Of a stretch of DNA of 64,000 nucleotides, positions 55,683-64,000 are shown one piece after another. Within the stretch, counting starts at the first letter, position 1. Each line of letters starts with the position of its first letter. The DNA comes from Scleromitrula shiraiana (taxonomy: Eukaryota; Ascomycota; Leotiomycetes; Helotiales; Sclerotiniaceae): NCBI GenBank assembly GCA_028455995.1, contig JABELC010000007.1:124001-188000 (forward strand), given 5' to 3'. The position numbers and the translations under genes were made by a program. The notes below the pieces were generated by a model that made no database searches, was not told the DNA's origin, and was given only the letters and a program-made list of their open reading frames with translations.

Positions 55683-56875
55683 TTTAGTGAATCCTTTTGG
55701 GTATAGTTTAGTCAGTTTTAATAGTTTAGAGATTTCCTGATGAATATACGTATCCATTTCTCCCGAGTCTGTTGAACACAATCTATTTAACGAACAAAAT
55801 GTCATGGTGCTCGAGTCTACAATCCTCGAGTTTATATGGAATTTTGATAACAAATTTACATTCATCTCTTCTTGACCTATCACGGAAAACTATAAACAAC
55901 TCTAATACCAAGTGATTTTGGATAAGTGAAGTTTTTGTTATCTGTTTTGTTCAAGATGCCACGTTAAAATGAAGATTACGCGATGTCAGTAGTGATCTCA
56001 TCACTCAGACTTAGTGAGTAAGCTAGTGATAAATTACTGGAACTCAAATTTTTGGGGAATTTATCAAACATTCATTCCTGCATAGAAAATTGTTGGTGTA
56101 TCATCATAGTTTACATAATACAGCACAATGATACTGCAGTAAATGAAGAATATTTTGATGTGAATAACGTTTTATCGTGTAATCAGACCGCAAACGCTAG
56201 TAGTTCTTGACTAATACCAAGTCATCGGTACTTTCGATGTTTGTTCTGCTTTCCCTGCATGTAGAAAGTTTTAGCAGTGGAGTAGGTCATCTGAGTGAGG
56301 CCGCACACTTCATGTAGTTGATTCGATAGGGTGAGCATATTTTAAGCGAATTTCGAAACTACCATCAGCATGCTTTCAATGTTATGCTTCGACGCCAATT
56401 TTACCAATGAATGTAGAATTGCCAAATTGATCAAAAACATCACTTAATATGTATTGCTTTACAGACATACTTATGTCTCCACTAATGCAATTTTGAGGCT
56501 CTCAGCGTTCCATACATGGGTTTGTTCAGTGAAATCATGTTGATATTGCTTTGTTTGGTATAAAAAAAAGGAATATTGCTATGTTTAACATGAACAACAA
56601 GAATCGCAACAAAATTTCTCTCTCAGTAACGAATCAAAAGAATTCTCAAAGGTGACGGAATATCTAGATTAGGATTCGTTAGTCGGAATCAACGGTATAT
56701 CTTACTTGTTACCTCAGGCTCCGAGTCCAGCAAAATACAATATATATCAGTTAAATTTTTGCTTGGTAGGCCGAGTTTTCAATTTATGGGGCGACGACGG
56801 ACTATCGTCTTTGAATATTTCCTAGCGATCAAGTTAATTGTAAACAACTTATAAATATATTTTCTTCTATTAGAA
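55683..56875. other. Intergenic, left flank of the retrotransposon
   Basis: 3' flank of the MFS gene, then non-coding sequence of ordinary composition until the abrupt AT shift after the 5' LTR. No gene supported; the minus-strand frame overlapping the MFS 3' end is a shadow. Confidence 0.55.
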
Positions 56876-57055
56876 TGGTTGCCGGATAAGGATCACTCCA
56901 CATTGGGACTAGTATAATTACATAATCAATAGTTGATATATATCTCTCTTTATAGAATCAAAACTTTAATTAATCAATTAATAATATAATGATATATTAA
57001 TTTATAATGTTTTTCTTCATATTTGATCTTTTATAAATTATAAGTCTAAAAACAT
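56876..57055 (+). repeat. 5' LTR
   Basis: Starts TGGTTGCCGGATAAGGATCA and pairs with 62153 onward. Its outer half keeps G and C (CACTCCACATTGGGACTAGT), while the inner half is A/T-converted (TTAATTTATAATG against the 3' copy's CAACCCATGATG). The inner end is uncertain by about 20 nt. Confidence 0.85.
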
Positions 57056-60000
57056 CTAAAGATTATTGATTATATTCAATTTATTCAAATCATATTTAAA
57101 AAAGCTTATTTATTATTTTTATTTTAAATCTTTTATAAAGAATATTATTAAAAAAAAATCAAAACAAATCGCTAAAAATTAAGCAAATATTATAATAATA
57201 AAAATTTACAAAGTATTTAATAGTTTTAAATTAAGTAAAAGTTTTAGATTAAATAAAAACTTATCAACTTTCAATATAAATCAATAAAAATATAGGTTAA
57301 TAACAATAAATTCTTAAAAATCTATATTAAGATCAAAATATATTAATAATTTTATTAATTCATATTTTCAATATTTATTCAATAAAATATTGGATATTAT
57401 TAAAAAGGAAATTATAATTAATGGTTTTATACAAAGCATAAAAACTAGTTTAACTTTTTTATTTAAAAAATCATTTTAATATTATAAAGTTAATAAGATA
57501 ATATAAAAGATTAATTATATAATTTAATAAAAAATCATAATAATATTTGATAAGTCATTATTTTTTTCAATTTTTCTTTATTAATTATTATTATAATAAT
57601 TATTAAGATTATTATTTTTATTTTTATTAATAAATTTAATTAATTTAATAATAGAATCAAATTTATTATTATTTATTTTGCAAATGAATTTAAAGTAATA
57701 CTTTAAAAGAAAGAAAAATTATTTATATTAGATCAAAAATATTAAAGATATTGTTAATGCAAATAGATTAAAAAAGGTTATTAAAAAAAGAGTAATAATA
57801 TTAAAAAATATTGATTTTATAATGTTTATAATTAAAGCAAAAATTAAAGTTTAGGAGGAATAAAATAAAAAAAATGTGAAAATACATATTATTATTTATT
57901 AGTTTTTTTATGTTGGTTTAGTAAAGTTAATTGAAAATAAAAAAATAGTTCAAAAAATAATCAAAATTTTTAAATATTAATATAAAGGTAAAGATTATAT
58001 TTTTAATTATAATGAATTAATTAAATATAATTAAATAAATGTAAATAATTTTAAAAACATTTAAAAAATGATTATTATAGTTCATCAATTATTTACAAAA
58101 CTTATTGAAGTGAAGCTAATACTAAATGTAATAATTCAATATATACAATTTATTGTGATAATAGATAAGAAATTTTTTATTTAAACAAAATGATAGTGTT
58201 TTATTATTTAAAGTTTAAAAATAGATAAGTTTAATATAATAAAGGATTTTATAATCGATTTTATCAATAAAATTCGATAAATCGAAAATTTGAAAGATAA
58301 AATAATATTTTTTAATAATAAAAATTGAGAAGTTTTATAAAAGAAAAAAGCTATATTTAAATAAAGCAATTTTAATAATTTTAACTATTTTAACAAATCT
58401 AATTTATATATTCATTATGATAATCCTAGCTTTAATCTAATTCAACTTTATAATTTTAATATATATCTAAATAATTCAAAAAATATTAATATAAAAAAGA
58501 AATAGAAGAATAAAAACAACATTAAATAAAAGATTTAGATTAAAATTAAAAACAAAATATTAAACAATAAATCTAATAATAAAATTTCAAACTCAAACAA
58601 TAAAAAAAAATCTAATAATTATAAAAATTTCGAAATAATAATAATAATATTATTTATAATGGTTAAAAGCCTTTTATATGGTTTATTTAATAATAAATTA
58701 ATTTTAGATATTATTATAAATATTTAATATAAATATATTTAAATTTATAATATTAATACTTTATATTATAATATATAAGATATATTAAAATTTATTATAT
58801 TTTAAAAGTTTATATTATAGAAATCAAAGAAATTCAGGTTATTATTAGCAAATAAAATAATCTACTTTATAAAAATAAACAAAATTGTATTAAAATGCTT
58901 TATAAAAAACAAATTTAAAATATTTTTTTTATATTAAAATATTTTATATTTTAATAAACTATTATTAAAATTATTTTTAAATATAATATAGTAAAAAAAT
59001 AATGGATATATATAATATAATTATATATAGGATAATAAAAAAATTATTTATTTTTAGATAAATTTAAATATGCATATTATTATTTAATTATAAAATAAAG
59101 TAATAATTTATTTAGTATTTCTAATATTATTTTTAAATATTAATATTTATAAAAAATATATTAATATAAATATTTAGTATAAGTAATTTGGGTATTTTTT
59201 TAAAGAAAATATTAAAATAATTTAAGAAATAATAAAGAGATTATTTATTGAAGATTTAGTAAAATATTTTAAAAATAAAAAAAAAATCTATAAAATATAT
59301 GAATTAACAAAATTATATTGAATATTATAAAAGACTATCGATTCAAAATTAAACAAAATTTTTGAGCTTTTATATATTAATATTATTAAAATTAATTTAA
59401 TTAATATTAATAAATATTAATATACTATTATTATTATTAATGAAGCATTTTGATTTAAATAAATCTATATTTATAAATATAAAAAAAGCGTTAAATTAAT
59501 TCTATAAATTATTATAAAACGATTTGAACTTTAATATAGTTAAAAATCTATAAAATAAAGACTAAATAAGGGTAAAGAATATAGTATAAATAATTTAAAT
59601 AAATTTATTAATAATATTAATTTAATAATTAAATTTATTATATTATATATTTTAAATCAAAATAAAGTTTTAAAATAATCAATTTATATTTTATTTAAAA
59701 AAATGCAAATAATTATAATCAATAAAAAAATATTTTTAATATTTTAACTAAAAATATATTAAAATATAATTTATATTATAAATTAAACTATAATTACTTT
59801 AATCAAAAAGATAACTCTATATAAAGCATTTATAAATCAAATCAATTTAAACTATAATAATAAATTTTTAATCATATATTTATATATACTAAATTATAAA
59901 ATATATATATATATTTTAAAAGAAAAACGCATTTTTAATTAAAAATTTATTTTATATATTAAAATTAATATCTTAATAAATTTTAAAGATAATTATATAT

Positions 60001-61082
60001 ATTATATATATATTTTAATATAAATTAAAAAAAAAATTATATAAATTTCAAATATTCGATTTAATAAAAAAAATTTGGTTATTGATCTAAATAATAACAT
60101 TATTATTAATCTTTAAAATAAAAAAAATAGTAATAATAATATTTTAAAATTAATTAATAATTTTCAATATATACAATTTAATAAATTTATTATTAATATA
60201 TTAAAAAAACTATTTAATATAAATAAATATATAAAAATTAAAAATAAAAAACTATTTAATCAAATATTCGATAATAATAACAATATCGATATTATTAACA
60301 AAGTTTTATCATCTATTTTATTCGAATTTAAAAAAGAACAAAATTAATTAATAAGCTTAAAAAATAAAGAAAAAGCATTATTAATCAACATTAATAAAGT
60401 TACTCAATTCTCATATAATATATAAACAATGTTTATTATATTCAATATAATACATTATAATAATAATAATAATTCTAAAATTTTAAAAAAAACATTAACA
60501 AATTTAAAAAAAAAATATTAAATTAAAATTATTAAATCAAAATATAAATTATTATACAACAATAAGATATTTAAATTAATCAAAAAATCTAAGATATTTA
60601 ATATTATTAATAAATATAAAATCCTACAAAATAAACTCATTTTTAAATAAAAATACAATAAAAAAAAGATTATCAAATATAAAGTTTGCTAGATTATTCA
60701 AAAATATAAATAAAAATATAAAAAAGATTATAATTAGATATATATAAAAATATATAAAACAACTATATAAAAAACTTTTATAATATTAATAATAAAAAAC
60801 GATTTTGAAATTGAATAAATAAATATCATTATAATATTTCTAAATAATAAATTTAATAAATTTATTTTTATTAAATTGTTATTATATTAAATTAAAGATA
60901 AAATCATATTTAATTTTATTAATAACAATATTTTATAAATATATATATTATTAAAAACTTTATATAAATTAAAGCAATTTTTATAATTATAATAAAATAT
61001 ATTATATATTAAATTTATTAATATAAAATTTAAACTTTTTAATATTGATAATTATATATACTATAATTTTATTATAAAAATC

Positions 61083-61121
61083 ATTATATACATTTATATT
61101 AATAATTTCTTTATAATCGAT
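61083..61121 (+). other. Reverse-transcriptase active-site remnant
   Basis: Thirteen codons reading IIYIYINNFFIID correspond in position and pattern to the copia RT motif around YVDD, with both catalytic Asp codons changed to Asn by G-to-A. Stops follow immediately. Confidence 0.7.
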
Positions 61122-61585
61122 AAATAATAATTAGTTAATTAAGTCAAATAAAGCTTAATAAAAGCATTTAAAATAGAAAATCTCGAATCTACTATTTATT
61201 TTTTAAATATTAAAATTATCAAAAATAAAGAAAAAAAACCATCATTTTATATTAAGATATTTATATATAAAAAATATTAAAAAAATTCGATTTTAACAAT
61301 TATAAATCAAAATCTACATTAATAACACCAAAAATTATAGATTTAATAATATTAAACATTAAAACAGCAATACTAGAATTTATCATTAAATATCAATTAA
61401 AAATAAAATCATTTAAATTTTTCCACATTCGAACTGATATTTTATTTATAATTAGAATTCTATATAGATTTTTAATTAATTTAATGATTATTTATATATC
61501 GATTTATAATAAAGTTTATTAATATATATTCAAAATAATCAACTATATTACAATCTACAATAAAATAACTAATAAACATATCAAA

Positions 61586-61633
61586 AACTATAACGACTTA
61601 GATTATATTAATAATAGTATAACTAAAAAAACA
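61586..61633 (+). other. RNase H remnant of the copia polyprotein
   Basis: Sixteen codons reading NYNDLDYINNSITKKT align with the copia RNase H segment that starts G-Y-S-D and continues A-G-D. It lies about 500 nt after the RT remnant, as expected in copia elements. Confidence 0.7.
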
Positions 61634-62152
61634 TTTCTAAATATATTTACTTTATATATAAAAGTATTATTTCAATATAATCTAAAAAATAAATTATTAT
61701 TACATTTTCTTTAACCAAATTAAAATATTATAATCTAACCAAAATATCAATAAAAACTTTATAAATATAATAATTTTTAATTGAAATTGAATATGATAAA
61801 AATAATATTATATATATCATATTTTATAATAATAATCAAAAAAATCTAATATTCGTAAAAAATCTAAAAATCTACTAACATACAAAATATATAATCATAA
61901 AATATTACTTTATTTAAAAACAGATCGTATAAAAGCATATCGATCTATAATTTGTTCTAATTAAAAAAATAATAATAGATGGTTTAATTAAACTATTAAT
62001 ATTAATTAAATATTAATATTTTGTTAAAATGCTTTATATAAAAGTATTTGAAATGCAAAATATAATAAAATAATTATATATATATAATATAAAATAAAGG
62101 ATAATTAAATTAATATAGATAATTAATATATTAATAAAAAAATATATTAAAA

Positions 62153-62331
62153 TAATTGCTAAATAAAGATCACTCTATATTAAAATTAATATAATTATAT
62201 AATCAATAATTAATATATATTTCCTCTTATAAGATCAAAACCTTAGTTAGTTAATTAATAATATAATGATATATCAACCCATGATGCTTTTCTTTATATT
62301 TGACCTTTTATATCTTCTAATCTATCAACTT
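62153..62331 (+). repeat. 3' LTR
   Basis: Pairs with the 5' LTR. Its inner half is A/T-converted (TAATTGCTAAATAAAGATCA), while the outer half is nearly unmutated (CCTTAGTTAGTTAATTAA, CAACCCATGATGCTTTTC). It lies directly upstream of the methyltransferase gene on the same strand. Confidence 0.85.
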
Positions 62332-62657
62332 CCTCTTCCTCTTCTTTCACTTTTTATCACAACTACCTTCTCTCTCGTACCCACTGGGCTTATATTTCTT
62401 ATACAAAATAGCAATTCGATGTTCTACTTGCAACAATGAGCAGCTTACAGGTCTCGTTAAAGACAAATCTCTTCAGATAAAGATTCTTTTCTCTTCTCTT
62501 TCTGGACAAACACATGACTATCCGTAATTTCTCATTCTTCTCTTAGCTTTCAAGTCTTCACACTAATACTAAATTCAAAGCTGAATTATACCATATCTTG
62601 AAGGGAAACAACGTCGATATATCCAGCACGAGACATGCAATTATTGAAAATATTAGA
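62332..62657 (+). promoter_or_regulatory. 5' flank of the DNA methyltransferase gene
   Basis: A C/T-rich stretch (62332-62400, CTTCCTCTTCCTCTTCTTTC) looks like a fungal promoter or 5' UTR, right after the LTR. A 3' splice-like TCTCTTAG ends at 62546, and the coding frame is open from 62547. An upstream non-coding or short coding exon (for example from the ATG at 62436) is therefore possible. Confidence 0.45.
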
Positions 62658-64000
62658 ATGAGGCAGGGTATGGATGGACGCTGCAAGTCTGTAGACAAGA
62701 TGATGAGGTATGAAGTGCATATTGAAGGGGGTTTGGCGTGTGAGGATAGTGATGAGGAAACTGTGGTAGGCAGGTATAGGCTTACAGAGAAGGAAAAGAG
62801 GTACGAAGGCAATGTTGAAAGTGGCTTAGCATGCGAGGATAGTGATGAAGATGTCGAGAGAAGTTGTGAGAGAAGAAAGAGAGAAAGGATTTGTGAGAGA
62901 AATAGGGGTTATAGTGAAGCATTCGACGATGAGGAAGAGTATGTGAGAGTTTGCCCGGGCATGAAAGTATCGTCCGACAAGTCCACAGTTGTTAATACCA
63001 TCTCGGAAGGTTCATTATCTACGCCTTGGATTCAAAAGATAGCAGGCTCATTGTTCGGAAAGGTCTTGAAGCCGGTTGGGTTAAAAGGGGAGGATAATGA
63101 TGGAATCGAGATTGTGAAAAGACACACGGAAAGTATGGAACGAATCAGGAAGAGCTCGTATTGCTTTATTGAAAAAGCTTTGAGTGAAGAAATTAGAGGG
63201 GAATATAAAGCTGGTGATTGTGTGATTGTGAAGAGGTATAACTCTAGTAAGTTGTCCGTATCTGTTTTAATACTGAATCGTCATATTTAGAGGGAATGTT
63301 AAATATCAAAAATCAGCCGAGCTATATTTTTCGAACGCAGAAGAATCCGATGGTGTTTCATATGCAAGGATAGCGTACCTCACTACGAAAAATGGCGAGC
63401 CTATAGCTCACGTCCAGTGGTTCGAGCATGGAGATCGTATTGAGATTCTCGGCGAGCTTGCAAGCCCCATGGAGTTGTTCCTAGTTTCTGCTTGCGAACA
63501 TATACTACTTAATGATATACTGGCGATCATTCAGGTCGATTATAGAGGGCAAAGTACCTCTGGAAGATCAAGCAATGGCCCGATTGATGACGAATACATG
63601 CAGGAAGGGCATTACTTCTATCGTTTCCATTACAATACCTCCGGAAATGTTTTTACAGAAACATCAGATCCACAGAAGAATCCTAGTGGACGGAACTGCA
63701 TATGTTGTAAACAGAAGAGTATGGAGGAGCAGAAAGCTCAGTTTGAGGTTTTCAACAACACAGATGGATCGATTAGAGGCTGCCGATACATGGGTAAAGA
63801 CTACCACTTAAACGACTTTGTTTATTTCGAAGAAGAAGAATATGCAAAAGAAAACGTTCCGAGTGGAATTGGTCAAATCAAGGAATTTAAAAACTTCGGG
63901 ACAGACTTCGAAGAAGTTCCAACTATCAGTGTCCAGGTATATGAGAGGTTCGATCGTTTTCATCCTGACTGGAGTGTTGAAATTGCAGTTGGCGTAAACC
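62658..64000 (+). CDS. dim-2: DIM-2-like cytosine-5 DNA methyltransferase, N-terminal part (BAH domains)
   Basis: Partial gene, open at the right edge. Exon 1 runs from the first in-frame ATG (62658) to about 63248; intron 1 starts at GTAAGT (63249) and most likely ends at 63292, after which the frame stays open to 64000. Exon 1 has a charged N-terminus with a duplicated segment (GLACEDSDEE and GLACEDSDED, about 35 codons apart), then EYKAGDCVIVKRYNS, the start of a BAH domain. That domain continues ARIAYLTTKNGEPIAHVQWF, GELASPMELFLVSACEHI and LNDILAIIQV. A Cys-containing linker (GRNCICCKQKS) precedes a second BAH start, RGCRYMGKDYHLNDFVYFEE, and VPSGIGQIKEF. This BAH-linker-BAH pattern matches fungal DIM-2 proteins as I know them. 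The catalytic PC and ENV motifs lie beyond the window, so RID or another BAH protein is not formally excluded. In Neurospora, DIM-2 performs all DNA methylation, mainly at RIP-mutated sequence. Confidence 0.7.

Larger units (their letters stand above)
56876..62331 (+). mobile_element. RIP-mutated Ty1/copia LTR retrotransposon remnant
   Basis: A 5.4 kb element bounded by matching terminal repeats (56876-about 57055 and 62153-about 62331). The interior is almost entirely A and T, with stops in all frames, the outcome expected from C-to-T mutation of both strands by RIP. Length matches Ty1/copia elements. Two protein motifs survive on the + strand in the copia order. An RT active-site remnant at 61083-61121 reads IYINNFFI, where intact elements have YVDD. 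An RNase H remnant at 61586-61633 reads YNDLDYINNSITKK, where intact elements have Ser-Asp-x-Asp-Tyr-Ala-Gly-Asp. Asp-to-Asn, Val-to-Ile and Gly-to-Asn are all G-to-A changes. The element is dead. Target-site duplication was not identified with confidence. Confidence 0.88.

Noticed and set aside
56876..62331. Mitochondrial DNA insertion as the explanation for the AT-rich block
   Set aside because: Matching LTRs at both ends and copia RT/RNase H remnants with G-to-A changes fit a RIP-mutated retrotransposon; no mitochondrial gene is visible.

Overview
This window is nuclear DNA of a filamentous ascomycete. Almost every gene is split by short GT-AG introns (about 48-150 nt), intergenic spacers are 0.4-2 kb, and there is a 5.4 kb block that is nearly all A+T and ends in degenerate long terminal repeats, as repeat-induced point mutation (RIP) produces. 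Family content (fungal-type 7TM proteins, TDT and MFS transporters, a BAH-containing DNA methyltransferase) fits Pezizomycotina. A Leotiomycete/Sclerotiniaceae-like host is my guess, not proven. Splice sites were read by eye and checked only for frame and homology.

Layout. 1-1629 (-): membrane-anchored aspartic-protease-like protein without catalytic motifs, running off the left edge. 3.1-9.3 kb (+): TIM17, an NADP-dependent MDR reductase and a TDT-family transporter. 9.3-12.1 kb: microsatellite-rich DNA and one low-complexity acidic ORF. 12.4-20.9 kb: DUG2 (glutathione degradation), two small minus-strand genes, a possible broken ORF and an asparaginase-like Ntn hydrolase. 20.9-26.5 kb: an accessory block of small lineage-specific genes, including at least three diverged tandem copies of one small-gene unit, plus coiled-coil proteins and a 400-nt purine tract. 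28.4-40.6 kb: a P450, a secreted cupredoxin-like protein, lysyl-tRNA synthetase, a fragment of an EBP/sterol-isomerase-like gene, COX15 and a DMT/triose-phosphate-type transporter. 41.2-43.3 kb (-): a secreted TAP-like hydrolase gene broken by a frameshift and an in-frame stop. 45.8-55.7 kb: two 7TM proteins, a flavin monooxygenase and an allantoate-permease-like MFS carrier, separated by gene-poor DNA with an AT-rich patch carrying many AACTTGAA motifs. 56.9-62.3 kb: a heavily RIP-mutated Ty1/copia LTR retrotransposon. 62.6-64.0 kb (+): the start of a DIM-2-like cytosine DNA methyltransferase, cut by the right edge.

Housekeeping genes (TIM17, DUG2, lysyl-tRNA synthetase, COX15) are scattered among accessory genes, and I see no classical secondary-metabolite cluster. 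The most striking arrangement is at the right edge. A gene of the enzyme family that methylates RIP-mutated DNA in Neurospora begins only about 330 bp downstream of a RIP-ruined retrotransposon, whose 3' LTR lies where the gene's promoter should be.
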